This document shows positions 30,016 through 39,675 of a DNA stretch of 64,000 bases, piece after piece. Positions within the stretch are counted from its first letter, which is position 1. Each line of letters starts with the position of its first letter. The stretch is from assembly GCF_000344805.1 (NCBI RefSeq), contig NC_020453.1:186001-250000 (forward strand), given 5' to 3'. The notes below the pieces were generated by a model. It saw nothing but the letters and a program-made list of their open reading frames with translations, was not told the DNA's origin and did no database searches. The position numbers were made by a program, and so were the translations under genes. The stretch comes from Bradyrhizobium oligotrophicum S58 (GTDB taxonomy: Bacteria; Pseudomonadota; Alphaproteobacteria; Rhizobiales; Xanthobacteraceae).

Positions 30016-30867
30016 TTAGTTCGCGCGCAGGTCGCGCTCGCGCTGGATGACCTCGGTCGCGAGCTTCAGATAGGCTTCGCTGCCGACGCACTTCAGATCA
30101 TAGACCAGGACCGGCTTGCCGTAAGACGGCGCTTCCGAGATGCGCACGTTGCGCGGGATCATCGTGTTGTAGACCTTCGATCCCATGAACTGCCGGACGT
30201 CTGCGACGACCTGGTTCGACAGGTTGTTGCGCGAGTCGAACATCGTTAGCACGATGCCGTGGATCGACAGGTTCGGGTTCAAGGTCGAGCGCACCTGCTC
30301 CACCGTCTGCAGCAGCTGCGACAAACCTTCGAGCGCGAAGAACTCACACTGCAGCGGCACCAGGATCGCGTCCGACGCCGCCATGGCGTTGACGGTCAGC
30401 AGGTTCAGCGACGGCGGACAGTCGACCAGCACATAGGTGTAGTCGCCCTCCGGCGAGACGTTGTTGTTGAGACCGGCGATCGCGTCGCGCAGGCGGAAGG
30501 CGCGGTTGGCGCTGGAGCCAAGCTCCAGCTCGAGGCCCGACAGGTCCATCGTCGAGGACGCGATGTGCAGCCGCGGCACGGCGGTCGGCACCACCGCGTC
30601 GCGCAGTGACGCCTCGCCGATCAGCACGTCATAGGTCGAGCAGTTGCGGCTGCCGCGGTCGATGCCGAGGCCGGTCGAGGCGTTGCCCTGCGGATCGAGA
30701 TCGACGATCAGCACCCGCTCGCCGATGGCAGCGAGCGCCGTGCCCAGATTGATGGCCGTGGTGGTCTTGCCGACCCCGCCCTTTTGGTTGGCGAGCGCCA
30801 GGATGCGCGGATGGCCCTCCGGCTGCGGGGCTCTATCCTCTTGATAAATTTGATCAATTACGCTCAT
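30016..30867 (-). CDS. parA: Chromosome partitioning ATPase ParA
   Basis: Deviant-Walker ATPase that moves ParB-parS complexes and so segregates origins. 283 aa. KGGVGKTT deviant Walker A, LIVDLDPQGNAS (A' box), VLVDCPPSLNLLT (Walker B), and a C-terminal IPRNVRISEAPSYGKPV. ATG at 30867. Order on the minus strand is mnmE-mnmG-rsmG-parA-parB, the classical arrangement near bacterial origins. rsmG ends 37 bp upstream, so co-transcription is likely. Confidence 0.99.
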   Translation of the reverse strand: MSVIDQIYQEDRAPQPEGHPRILALANQKGGVGKTTTAINLGTALAAIGERVLIVDLDPQGNASTGLGIDRGSRNCSTYDVLIGEASLRDAVVPTAVPRLHIASSTMDLSGLELELGSSANRAFRLRDAIAGLNNNVSPEGDYTYVLVDCPPSLNLLTVNAMAASDAILVPLQCEFFALEGLSQLLQTVEQVRSTLNPNLSIHGIVLTMFDSRNNLSNQVVADVRQFMGSKVYNTMIPRNVRISEAPSYGKPVLVYDLKCVGSEAYLKLATEVIQRERDLRAN

Positions 30868-30904
30868 GCGTGATCGCCATTGGATTGGGTTGCTTCAGCG
30901 GAGG

Positions 30905-31573
30905 TCAGCTACGCCGTTCGATGCAATCGATTGCGACGATCCAGCCTTGCCCGCCCGTGCGGCTGGAGTGAAGTTTCGGCTCAATTTTCCAATACTTAGT
31001 AGATTCGGTCAATTCCGCTTCTACATCTTGACCCTTGAGAAACAGCGCCTTCGCGCCTTTTTTCACCAAGGGCTCCGCAAAGCCGATGAGTTGGTGTAGC
31101 GGAGCCAGCGCGCGTGCGGTCACGCAATCGACTCGCCCGCTCCACTTCTCCACGATATCCCCGATCTCTGACAAATGCACGATCCCAGGTGAGCCGGTGA
31201 CGCGAATTGCTTCGCGCAGGAAGGCTGCCTTCTTGGCGATACGCTCGACCAGATGGACCTGGGCGCCGGGCCGCTCGGCCAAAGCGCAGGCGAGGACGAC
31301 GCCGGGGAAGCCGCCGCCGCTGCCGAGGTCGACCCAGATCTGGGCGTCGGGGGCGAGGTCGAGAAGCTGCAGCGAATCCGAAATGTGCCGGGTCCAGAGA
31401 TGCGGCAAGGTCGACGGCGCGACCAGGTTGGTCTTGGCCTGCCATTCCAGCAGCAGCGCGATGTAGCGATCGAGGCGCTGCTCTGTTTCACGTGAAACGG
31501 GAGTCAGCGCCAGAGCCGCTTTCTTGTCCGCTCCCATGGCGTCGGGCGTCACGGATGTCGATGATCGTTTCAC
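30905..31573 (-). CDS. rsmG: 16S rRNA (guanine527-N7)-methyltransferase RsmG (GidB)
   Basis: SAM-dependent methylation of G527 of 16S rRNA. 222 aa. LLLEWQAKTNLVAPST, then the SAM-binding WVDLGSGGGFPGVVLAC and VHLVERIAKKAAFLREA, and a VTARALAPL motif. The start is uncertain: a GTG at 31573 has a GAGGG site at suitable spacing, while the ATG at 31537 has none, so the GTG is chosen. That GTG lies inside a parS palindrome (31566-31581); a second parS (31484-31499) is inside the coding region and encodes VSRET. Starts 11 bp after mnmG ends. Confidence 0.96.
   Translation of the reverse strand: MKRSSTSVTPDAMGADKKAALALTPVSRETEQRLDRYIALLLEWQAKTNLVAPSTLPHLWTRHISDSLQLLDLAPDAQIWVDLGSGGGFPGVVLACALAERPGAQVHLVERIAKKAAFLREAIRVTGSPGIVHLSEIGDIVEKWSGRVDCVTARALAPLHQLIGFAEPLVKKGAKALFLKGQDVEAELTESTKYWKIEPKLHSSRTGGQGWIVAIDCIERRS
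31484..31499. promoter_or_regulatory. parS site 1 (inside rsmG)
   Basis: TGTTTCACGTGAAACG: the exact 14-bp ParB-binding core GTTTCACGTGAAAC with one flanking base off the full 16-bp consensus. It lies within the rsmG reading frame. Confidence 0.95.
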
Positions 31574-31581
31574 GTGAAACG
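31566..31581. promoter_or_regulatory. parS site 2 (over the rsmG start)
   Basis: CGTTTCACGTGAAACG: exact 14-bp parS core. It covers the GTG start codon of rsmG (31571-31573), just before the mnmG stop. Confidence 0.95.
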
Positions 31582-31584
31582 CCC

Positions 31585-33462
31585 TCAGCCCATCGCCTTG
31601 TTGCGCCGCGCCTCACGGCGGAGATAGGCCGCGAGAATTCCGAGCGCGGCCGGTGTCATGCCATCGATCCGTCCCGCCTGCCCGATCGTCCACGGCCTCA
31701 CCGACGTCAGCTTCGCACGCGCCTCGTTCGAAAGACCCGGCACGAGCGTATAGTCGATGTCGCCGAGCACCAGGCCCTCGTCCCGCCGGAAGGCATCGAC
31801 GTCCTCACTCTGCCGGCGCACGTAGACGTCGTACTTGGCGTCGATCTCGAGATGGACGGCGATGGCTGGGTCAATCGCGCCAAGCTCGGGCCAGACCGCT
31901 CGCACACCGGAGAAGTCGATCTCCGGATAGGCCATCAGCTCGAACGCCGACCGGCGTTGGCCGTCCCGATTGAGGGTGAGGCCGTGCTTCGCCGCCTCGT
32001 TGGGCGTGATCGTCAGCGACTTCGCCAGCGAGCGAGCAGCCTCCAGCGCAGCCATCTTGGTCCGATGGAAACCCGCGCGATCACCGCCGACACAGCCGAG
32101 CGCGATGCCCTTGTCGGTGAGACGCTGATCCGCATTGTCCGCCCGCAACGTGAGCCGATACTCGGCGCGCGAGGTGAACATCCGATACGGCTCGGTGATC
32201 CCGCGCGTCACGAGGTCATCGATCATCACTCCGAGATAGCCGGCGGCGCGATCGAACACGATCGGCTCCCCGCCGCCCGCCGCAAGCGCGGCATTGAGCC
32301 CGGCCACCAGACCCTGGGCGGCGGCCTCCTCGTAACCCGTCGTGCCGTTGATCTGACCCGCGAGGAACAGACCCTTCATCCGCCTGGTCTGCAGGCTCGG
32401 CTCCAGCTCACGGGGATCGACGTGGTCGTACTCGATGGCATAGCCCGGCCGGATCATGCGGACGCGTTCGAGGCCGGGGATCGTCGGCAGCAGCGCGAGC
32501 TGGACCTCCTCGGGCAGCGAGGTCGAGATGCCGTTCGGGTAGACTGTGGTGTCGTCGAGCCCCTCCGGCTCCAGGAAGATCTGGTGGCCGTCGCGATCGC
32601 CGAAGCGGACGATCTTGTCCTCGACCGAGGGGCAGTAGCGCGGACCGGTCGACTTGATCTGGCCGGAGTACATCGGCGAGCGATGGACATTGGCGCGGAT
32701 CAAATCATGAGTCGCCGTGGTGGTCCGGGTGATCCCGCACTGGATCTGTGGAGTAGTGATCTCGCCGGTCAGGACGGAGAAAGGCTCGAGCGGATCGTCA
32801 CCGGGCTGCATCTCGACCGCCGCCCAGTCGATCGTGGAGCCGTCGAGGCGCGGCGGCGTCCCGGTCTTGAGACGGCCAAGCCGGAGACCGATGGCCTTGA
32901 GCGATCGAGACAGCCCGAGTGCCGGCGCTTCTCCGACCCGGCCGGCCGGCCAGGTCTTCTCGCCGAGATGGATCAGACCACGAAGGAAGGTGCCGGTCGT
33001 GATCACCACGGCGCCGCAAGCGAACAAGCGGCCATCAGCGAGCCTGAGGCCGGTCACGTGGCCATCCGCAGCGATCAGTTCATCCGCCTCTCCCTCGATC
33101 ACCTCGAGGTTCGCGGTCTCACGGATCGCCGCCTGCATGGCGGCGGCATAGAGCTTCCGGTCGGCCTGCGCGCGCGGACCTCTGACAGCCGGACCCTTGC
33201 GGCGGTTGAGCACACGGAACTGGATGCCGCCAGCGTCGGCGACCCGTCCCATAAGGCCATCGAGAGCGTCGACCTCGCGGACCAGATGTCCCTTACCCAA
33301 CCCGCCGATCGCCGGATTGCAGGACATCGCACCGACCGTCGCGAACTGATGGGTAACCAGCGCGGTCCGTGCGCCCATGCGCGCCGAGGCGGCGGCCGCT
33401 TCACAGCCAGCATGGCCGCCGCCGATGACGATGACGTCGTAAGATGTGAGATGTTCACTCAT
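31585..33462 (-). CDS. mnmG: tRNA uridine 5-carboxymethylaminomethyl modification enzyme MnmG (GidA)
   Basis: FAD-dependent partner of MnmE; installs the cmnm5 group on wobble U34 of several tRNAs. 625 aa. N-terminal Rossmann motif [21 protein letters not shown], then [20 protein letters not shown], the GidA signatures [15 protein letters not shown] and [21 protein letters not shown], and the C-terminal helical tRNA/MnmE-binding domain. ATG at 33462. Four parS sites precede it and one overlaps its end region. Confidence 0.99.
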   Translation of the reverse strand: MSEHLTSYDVIVIGGGHAGCEAAAASARMGARTALVTHQFATVGAMSCNPAIGGLGKGHLVREVDALDGLMGRVADAGGIQFRVLNRRKGPAVRGPRAQADRKLYAAAMQAAIRETANLEVIEGEADELIAADGHVTGLRLADGRLFACGAVVITTGTFLRGLIHLGEKTWPAGRVGEAPALGLSRSLKAIGLRLGRLKTGTPPRLDGSTIDWAAVEMQPGDDPLEPFSVLTGEITTPQIQCGITRTTTATHDLIRANVHRSPMYSGQIKSTGPRYCPSVEDKIVRFGDRDGHQIFLEPEGLDDTTVYPNGISTSLPEEVQLALLPTIPGLERVRMIRPGYAIEYDHVDPRELEPSLQTRRMKGLFLAGQINGTTGYEEAAAQGLVAGLNAALAAGGGEPIVFDRAAGYLGVMIDDLVTRGITEPYRMFTSRAEYRLTLRADNADQRLTDKGIALGCVGGDRAGFHRTKMAALEAARSLAKSLTITPNEAAKHGLTLNRDGQRRSAFELMAYPEIDFSGVRAVWPELGAIDPAIAVHLEIDAKYDVYVRRQSEDVDAFRRDEGLVLGDIDYTLVPGLSNEARAKLTSVRPWTIGQAGRIDGMTPAALGILAAYLRREARRNKAMG

Positions 33463-33500
33463 GCCGGGATATCTAGCGCCTGAGGGTCACGCTCGAAAGA

Positions 33501-33516
33501 CGTTTCACGTGAAACA
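33501..33516. promoter_or_regulatory. parS site 3 (upstream of mnmG)
   Basis: CGTTTCACGTGAAACA: exact 14-bp core. First of four sites in the mnmG-mnmE gap. Confidence 0.97.
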
Positions 33517-33538
33517 TTGGCTGGCGTCGGATCTCCGG

Positions 33539-33554
33539 TGTTTCACGTGAAACA
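33539..33554. promoter_or_regulatory. parS site 4 (upstream of mnmG)
   Basis: TGTTTCACGTGAAACA: perfect 16-bp parS consensus, 38 bp from site 3. Confidence 0.98.
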
Positions 33555-33572
33555 CGACGGTCCATTCCCAGA

Positions 33573-33588
33573 TGTTTCACGTGAAACA
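33573..33588. promoter_or_regulatory. parS site 5 (upstream of mnmG)
   Basis: TGTTTCACGTGAAACA: perfect 16-bp parS consensus, 34 bp from site 4. Confidence 0.98.
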
Positions 33589-33610
33589 CCTCGGAGAGTT
33601 CCTTGCGCCC

Positions 33611-33626
33611 TGTTTCACGTGAAACA
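33611..33626. promoter_or_regulatory. parS site 6 (upstream of mnmG)
   Basis: TGTTTCACGTGAAACA: perfect 16-bp parS consensus, 38 bp from site 5 and about 65 bp from the mnmE stop. Confidence 0.98.
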
Positions 33627-33691
33627 ATTGACGATCGATTAACCAAGCAACGTTTCATTAAGTATATCTGCCCGGTCCCGGCAGGCCGGGT

Positions 33692-35029
33692 CTATTTGCC
33701 GATACAGAACTCGCGAAAGATCACGTCGAGCAGGTCTTCAACATCGACCCGCCCCAAGAGACGCCCGAGCGCAAGGGCGGCGATCCGCAGCTCCTCCGCG
33801 GCCAGCTCCTCGCCGAGGTCGATCGCCGAGATGCTACGCCGAAGCGCGGCGGTTGTCTGGTCGAGCAGAGTCCGCTGCCGCTCGCGTGTGATCAGACCGC
33901 TCTCAATGGAGCCGAAATAGTCGCGGGCAAAGCCGACCAAAGCTTCGAGCAGTTGGGCCAACCCTGCCCCGCTTCGCGCTGAGATGTGAAAGGCCGGATT
34001 GTCTCCGCTCGACGACGGACAATCCCCTTCCCGGTCTCCGCTCAGATCAATCTTGTTCCGAACGAGCCAGACCGGAGCTTCGCCTTGGCGCTCGATGTCG
34101 GCCTGATCGTCCTCCGCCAGCCACAGCACCAGATCCGCCTGTGCCGCTCGGTCCCTCGCGCGCCGAACACCCTCCTGCTCGATCGGATCGTTCGTCTCGC
34201 GAATGCCCGCGGTGTCGATCACCGTCACCGGATAGCCATCGAGGTCGAGCTGGACCTCGATCAGATCGCGCGTCGTGCCGGCATGAGGCGAGACGATCGC
34301 GACCTCGCGGCGCGCGAGCTGGTTCATCAGGGTCGACTTGCCGGCATTGGGCGGTCCGGCAATGACGACCGTAAGCCCATCGCGCAAACGTTCGGCCCGG
34401 CCTTGGGCCGACAGCACGGACTCGATCTCGGTCAACAGCTGACCGATCCGGGCGAGCGCCGGCGCCATCAGTTCGGCTGGCACGTCTCCTTCATCGGCGA
34501 AGTCGATGCCTGCCTCGATCAGGGCCGACGCTTCGATGATCTGGTCGCGCCAACTTCGTGCTCTGTCGCCGAGCAGACCTTTCAGCTGCCGCAGGGCCTG
34601 GCGTCGCTGGCGATCGGTGTCGGCGTGGATGAGATCGTCGAGACCTTCGGCCTCGGTCAGATCGATCTTGCCGTTCTCGAACGCGCGCCGCGTGAACTCG
34701 CCCGGCTCGGCGGTCCGCATCTGCGGCATCGCCGACAGGAGTGAAAACAGTGTCGCGATCACCGCGCGGCTGCCGTGGACGTGCAGCTCGACGACATCTT
34801 CGCCAGTTGCACTGGCAGGTCCGGGAAACCACAGCACGACCGCATCGTCGATCGGCTCGCCGCTGCCATCACGCAGCAAGGCGCGCGTCGCCATCCTCGG
34901 CACCGGCAGTCTTCCCACCAGCATCTGAAGAGCAGAGCCGGCGTGTGAGCCAGAGAGCCTGACGATCGCGATCGCGCTCGGCAGGCGTCCGGAGGACAAC
35001 GCAAAGATGGTCTGGTCGTGAGGATGCAT
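33692..35029 (-). CDS. mnmE: tRNA modification GTPase MnmE (TrmE)
   Basis: Potassium-activated GTPase acting with MnmG on U34 of tRNA. 445 aa. The N-terminal tetrahydrofolate-binding domain ([40 protein letters not shown]) precedes the G domain inserted in helices: GPPNAGKST (P-loop), DTAGIRE, NKIDLS. The C-terminus is the catalytic CIGK. ATG at 35029 gives the family start [10 protein letters not shown]; the frame extends 24 codons upstream. It lies downstream of rho beyond a strong terminator. Confidence 0.99.
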   Translation of the reverse strand: MHPHDQTIFALSSGRLPSAIAIVRLSGSHAGSALQMLVGRLPVPRMATRALLRDGSGEPIDDAVVLWFPGPASATGEDVVELHVHGSRAVIATLFSLLSAMPQMRTAEPGEFTRRAFENGKIDLTEAEGLDDLIHADTDRQRRQALRQLKGLLGDRARSWRDQIIEASALIEAGIDFADEGDVPAELMAPALARIGQLLTEIESVLSAQGRAERLRDGLTVVIAGPPNAGKSTLMNQLARREVAIVSPHAGTTRDLIEVQLDLDGYPVTVIDTAGIRETNDPIEQEGVRRARDRAAQADLVLWLAEDDQADIERQGEAPVWLVRNKIDLSGDREGDCPSSSGDNPAFHISARSGAGLAQLLEALVGFARDYFGSIESGLITRERQRTLLDQTTAALRRSISAIDLGEELAAEELRIAALALGRLLGRVDVEDLLDVIFREFCIGK

Positions 35030-35146
35030 GAGCCTCAGTTGGGCTCGCCTGCAAAGAAAGACAATCGGTTTGCGGCGGCATGCTTTACGCCGGCGAAACA
35101 TGGCGCGCCGACCAACACGGACGACTTGGCGGACGGCGTAGCGACA

Positions 35147-35177
35147 AACAAAAAGGGCGCTCCGAAGAGCGCCCTTT
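35147..35177 (-). terminator. Intrinsic terminator of rho
   Basis: On the minus strand: AAAGGGCGCTC, loop TTCG, GAGCGCCCTTT and a T-run (complement of 35151-35154). Perfect 11-bp stem with a stable tetraloop, about 25 bp past the rho stop. Confidence 0.87.
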
Positions 35178-35201
35178 GCAGACTGGGAGATCGTGCCTCG
35201 A

Positions 35202-36467
<1,266 letters not shown>

Positions 36468-36707
36468 TGGGGTGGTCCTGTGGAAGCGACTTGGGAGGGA
36501 TGCGAGGTGGCTGTGGGAAGGCGGACAAAAATGAAGTCCGCAGGTCTGAGCAAGGTTGGCGCCAATGAGGCACCAGACCTGATGCGGCGGCCGGTCGAGC
36601 CGGAACGCAACCACATCCGCCTGCGTGGGGTGGGATGTCAGCAATATAGAAAATCACGCCGTCATTCGCAAGACGTATGCGACCGGGCGGTATTCTCTGG
36701 AAATCGC

Positions 36708-37130
36708 TCAGAACGGCTTGACGATGACGAGAATCACGATGCCGATCATGAGTACCGTAGGCACCTCATTGATATACCGATAGAATTTCTGGCTCCGCGT
36801 ATTCTTGTCGGTGCCGAATTCCCGCACCCAGCGGGTAAACAGGCCATGCACGCCGGAGAGGATCAGAACCAGCAGAAATTTTACGTGAAACCAGCCGCTG
36901 GCATACCATCCGCCAGCCCAGACCATGTAGAGCCCGGCAAGCCAGGTCACGGCCATCGCTGGATTGATGATCGCCTTCAGCAGCCGGCGTTCCATGACCT
37001 TGAAGGTCTCGGACTGCTTCGAGCCGATCTCCGCCTCGCAGTGATAAACGAACAGCCGCGGCAGATAGAGCATGCCCGCCATCCAGGCGATGACGGCGAT
37101 CACGTGCAGTGCCTTGATCCACTCGTACAT
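36708..37130 (-). CDS. hemJ: Protoporphyrinogen oxidase HemJ
   Basis: Membrane heme-biosynthesis enzyme oxidising protoporphyrinogen IX (UPF0093/COG1981). 140 aa with four hydrophobic helices. MYEWIKALHVIAVIAWMAGM carries the conserved His near residue 10; then LYLPRLFVYHCEAE, MERRLLKAIINPAM, WFHVKFLLVLILSGVHG and RYINEVPTVLMIGIVILVIVKPF. ATG at 37130; the open frame extends 27 codons upstream into the origin-like region without similarity. Its upstream neighbour is the gene-free segment 37131-37547, not hemE. Confidence 0.95.
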   Translation of the reverse strand: MYEWIKALHVIAVIAWMAGMLYLPRLFVYHCEAEIGSKQSETFKVMERRLLKAIINPAMAVTWLAGLYMVWAGGWYASGWFHVKFLLVLILSGVHGLFTRWVREFGTDKNTRSQKFYRYINEVPTVLMIGIVILVIVKPF

Positions 37131-37547
37131 CGGGAGATGCGATCCTCTTGCCGGCTGGTGAGCTCGTTGGGAGGCGAGACATATCCGCTCGCACGATCGC
37201 TTCCAAACCAAATAATTTTAGAATCTTAAGGTTTGAGTCTAGGTAGCGGTGGATTGGACTCATGAAATGCTGCCAACAGATTCCTCGCAGCTTGTTCACA
37301 TCCTTCAACAGGCCGCGATCGAGCAGCGGTTCTCACCCGAGTCCGATGTGATTCAAATGCTTGCCGAAAACCTTGGACAGCTTATCCAAAGACAAGCGGG
37401 CGTCATCCCGATATCATCGGACTTGCTGCCGAAGTTTTCCCGGACCGGGGCCATGTGCAGAAGATTCGGGGTTATCCCAAGGGGGCCGGCCGGCGGCTGC
37501 TTTTTGGTCCCGTCCTTCACAGGGATTCACAGATTGTTAAGGATTTG
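37131..37547. other. Candidate chromosomal replication origin (oriC)
   Basis: 417-bp gene-free segment between divergent hemJ (minus) and ppsR (plus), where the coding strand switches. Seen in it: eight GANTC sites (37221, 37235, 37257, 37279, 37339, 37350, 37463, 37524); an AT-rich run at about 37205-37240; DnaA-box-like 9-mers TTATCCAAA (37382-37390, one mismatch to TTATCCACA), TTATCCCAA (37472-37480), TTGTTCACA (37292-37300) and, on the other strand, TGTGCAGAA (37454-37462), each of the last three with two mismatches. Known: the Caulobacter crescentus origin is bordered by the DUF299/PpsR homologue, followed by maf, coaE and dnaQ. Function here is inferred. Confidence 0.7.
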
Positions 37548-38387
37548 ATGCCCACCACCGGAAACTACTTTCACCTGCATCTGGTCTCCGATTCGACGGG
37601 TGAAACCCTGATCACGGTCGCGCGAGCCGTCGCCGCGCAGTATGCAAACGTGACACCCGTGGAGCACGTGTACCCGCTGGTGCGCAGCCAGAAGCAGCTC
37701 GACCGCGTGCTCGACGAGATCGAGGAAGCGCCGGGCATCGTGCTGTTCACGCTCCTGGAGAAGGATCTGGTCAGCCGGCTCGAGGCCAAGTGCCAGCAGA
37801 TCAACATCCCGAGCCTGTCGATCATCGGTCCGGTGATGCAATTGTTCGAAGCATATCTCGGCGCATCAACCGCCGGTCGCGTCGGCGCGCAGCACGTGCT
37901 CAACGCCGAATATTTCGCGCGCATCGATGCGCTGAACTACACGATGCTCCACGATGACGGCCAGATGGTCGACGGTCTCGAGGAGGCCGACGTCGTGCTG
38001 GTCGGCGTCAGCCGGACGTCGAAGACGCCGACATCGATCTATCTCGCCAATCGCGGCGTGCGCACGGCCAACGTGCCCCTGGTTCCCGGCATTCCGATCC
38101 CGCATCAACTGGAGACGCTGAAGAAGCCATTGGTGGTCAGCCTGCATGCGACCCCGGAGCGGCTGATCCAGGTGCGGCAAAATCGGTTGCTCAGCATGGG
38201 TGCGGAATCCGGCAATGAGAATTATGTCGACAAGCAGTCGGTGACCGATGAGGTCGCCTATGCGCGCAAGCTCAGTGGCAAGTTCAACTGGGTCATGCTC
38301 GATGTGACGCGGCGCTCGATCGAAGAGACCGCGGCTGCGATTCTGAAACTCTATACCGACCGGCAGCGGCAACGCCTGCCGGAATGA
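37548..38387 (+). CDS. ppsR: Pyruvate,phosphate dikinase/PEP synthase regulatory protein (DUF299)
   Basis: Bifunctional ADP-dependent Ser/Thr kinase and Pi-dependent pyrophosphorylase controlling PPDK or PEP synthase. 279 aa. [14 protein letters not shown] at the N-terminus, the P-loop-like [28 protein letters not shown] and a C-terminal [17 protein letters not shown]. The ATG at 37548 follows an AAGGAT site; the frame extends 31 codons upstream. In Caulobacter the homologue is the first gene beside the origin. Followed by maf after 10 bp. Confidence 0.96.
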   Translation: MPTTGNYFHLHLVSDSTGETLITVARAVAAQYANVTPVEHVYPLVRSQKQLDRVLDEIEEAPGIVLFTLLEKDLVSRLEAKCQQINIPSLSIIGPVMQLFEAYLGASTAGRVGAQHVLNAEYFARIDALNYTMLHDDGQMVDGLEEADVVLVGVSRTSKTPTSIYLANRGVRTANVPLVPGIPIPHQLETLKKPLVVSLHATPERLIQVRQNRLLSMGAESGNENYVDKQSVTDEVAYARKLSGKFNWVMLDVTRRSIEETAAAILKLYTDRQRQRLPE

Positions 38388-38397
38388 GCTGACGACG

Positions 38398-39006
38398 ATG
38401 ACTCTATGGTGTGGTGACGGGCGGCTCGTCCTGGCCTCGCAAAGCCGTGCACGGCGCATGCTGCTCGAGAATGCTGGTTTGGCCTGCGAGGCGGTGCCGG
38501 CCGATATCGACGAACGTGCACTCCAAAAGGACGCGGGCCTCGTCGCGCCCTATGAGATCGCGCTCCATCTGGCGACGGCGAAGGCGCAGGCCGTCGCTGC
38601 GATCGAGCCGAATTCATATGTCGTGGGTGCGGACCAGACGCTCGCACTCGGCGAGCGGATGTTCAACAAGCCCGCCGGCCGGCAGCAGGCGATGCAGCAG
38701 CTGCTCGCTCTGGCCGGGCGTACCCATGCGCTGCACTCGGCCATCGCCGTCGTGCGCAACGGCGAGGTGCTGTTCTCCCACGTCGCGGTTGCCTGGATGA
38801 CGATGAGAACCCTGACCGAGAGCGACGTTGCGGCGTATCTCGACACGGCCGGCCCGGCCGTGCTGTCGAGCGTCGGCGCTTATCAGCTCGAGGGCCTCGG
38901 CGTGCACCTGTTCGACCGTATCGATGGCGATCACTTCACCATTCTCGGCCTGCCGCTGCTGCCGCTGCTGGCGTATTTCCGCGAAGCAAGACTGCTCAGG
39001 TTTTGA
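38398..39006 (+). CDS. maf: Maf-like nucleoside triphosphate pyrophosphatase
   Basis: Hydrolyses non-canonical or modified NTPs (dTTP/UTP or m7GTP, depending on subgroup). 202 aa. [19 protein letters not shown] (Maf S-x-R motif), [18 protein letters not shown] (catalytic Asp region) and a C-terminal [24 protein letters not shown] at 38398, 10 bp after ppsR. Its stop is 35 bp before coaE. Same strand and order as at the Caulobacter origin, but without the aroE gene I recall between maf and coaE there. Confidence 0.94.
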   Translation: MTLWCGDGRLVLASQSRARRMLLENAGLACEAVPADIDERALQKDAGLVAPYEIALHLATAKAQAVAAIEPNSYVVGADQTLALGERMFNKPAGRQQAMQQLLALAGRTHALHSAIAVVRNGEVLFSHVAVAWMTMRTLTESDVAAYLDTAGPAVLSSVGAYQLEGLGVHLFDRIDGDHFTILGLPLLPLLAYFREARLLRF

Positions 39007-39041
39007 AGCCGAGTGGGGATCGTGCGAGGGAGCGGACGCGG

Positions 39042-39641
39042 ATGAGAGTGCTGGGGCTGACCGGCTCGATGGGGATGGGTAAATCGACCACCGCGAAGCT
39101 GTTCGCCGAAGCCGGTGTTCCCGTCTACGACGCCGATGCCACCGTGCATCGGGTGTATGAAGGCGAGGCTGCACCGACGATCGAAGCGGCGTTTCCCGGA
39201 ACGACCGTCGACGGCAGGGTCGATCGCGCCAAGCTGTCGGCCAAGGTCGTCGGCGACCCCGCTGCGATCCGCCGCCTCGAAGCCATCGTCCACCCGATGC
39301 TCAGATCCTATCATCAGTCATTTCTCGATGACGCCGAGCGGTCGGGCGTGCCGGTCGCTGTCGTCGATGTGCCGCTGTTGTTCGAGACCGGCGGCGACAA
39401 GCGGGTCGATGCCGTGGTGGTGGTTTCGACCTCGCCGGAGCTCCAGCGTCAGCGCATCCTGGCGCGCGGCACGATGACGGAGGAAGCGCTCGACGCGTTG
39501 CTGGCGCGGCAGATGCCGGATGCCGAAAAGCGCGCCCGTGCCGATTTCGTCGTGGATACATCCAATGGGTTGGACCCGGTGCGGACGCGCATCCGCGACA
39601 TCCTGGCCGAGGTCGTTAAGATGCCGCAGCGACGCGCCTGA
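39042..39641 (+). CDS. coaE: Dephospho-CoA kinase
   Basis: Final step of coenzyme A synthesis, phosphorylating the 3'-OH of dephospho-CoA. 199 aa. P-loop [31 protein letters not shown] (CoA site), [10 protein letters not shown] and [17 protein letters not shown]. The ATG at 39042 with GAGGGAG upstream is chosen; the frame runs back to a TTG at 39003, too close to the maf stop. coaA (53 kb) encodes an earlier CoA step. Confidence 0.97.
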   Translation: MRVLGLTGSMGMGKSTTAKLFAEAGVPVYDADATVHRVYEGEAAPTIEAAFPGTTVDGRVDRAKLSAKVVGDPAAIRRLEAIVHPMLRSYHQSFLDDAERSGVPVAVVDVPLLFETGGDKRVDAVVVVSTSPELQRQRILARGTMTEEALDALLARQMPDAEKRARADFVVDTSNGLDPVRTRIRDILAEVVKMPQRRA

Positions 39642-39675
39642 TTCGCAAGCGTCGTTGTGCTGATGGACTGACCCC

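Noticed and set aside
31207..33483. Long plus-strand frame opposite rsmG and mnmG
   Set aside because: Both minus-strand genes carry clear family motifs; the plus frame is a GC-rich shadow with no recognisable domain.
33473..33658. Minus-strand 61-codon open frame with repeated FHVK and VSRET motifs
   Set aside because: The motifs are simply translations of the four parS palindromes; there is no ribosome site and the repeats explain the whole pattern.
37249..37548. Plus-strand 99-codon frame whose stop overlaps the ppsR start (TGATG)
   Set aside because: The first half looks protein-like, but third positions are far less G/C-rich than in the neighbours, the end uses rare codons (AGA, TTA, AGG), and it covers the DnaA-box/GANTC region. 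I treat it as non-coding, though a conserved peptide cannot be excluded.
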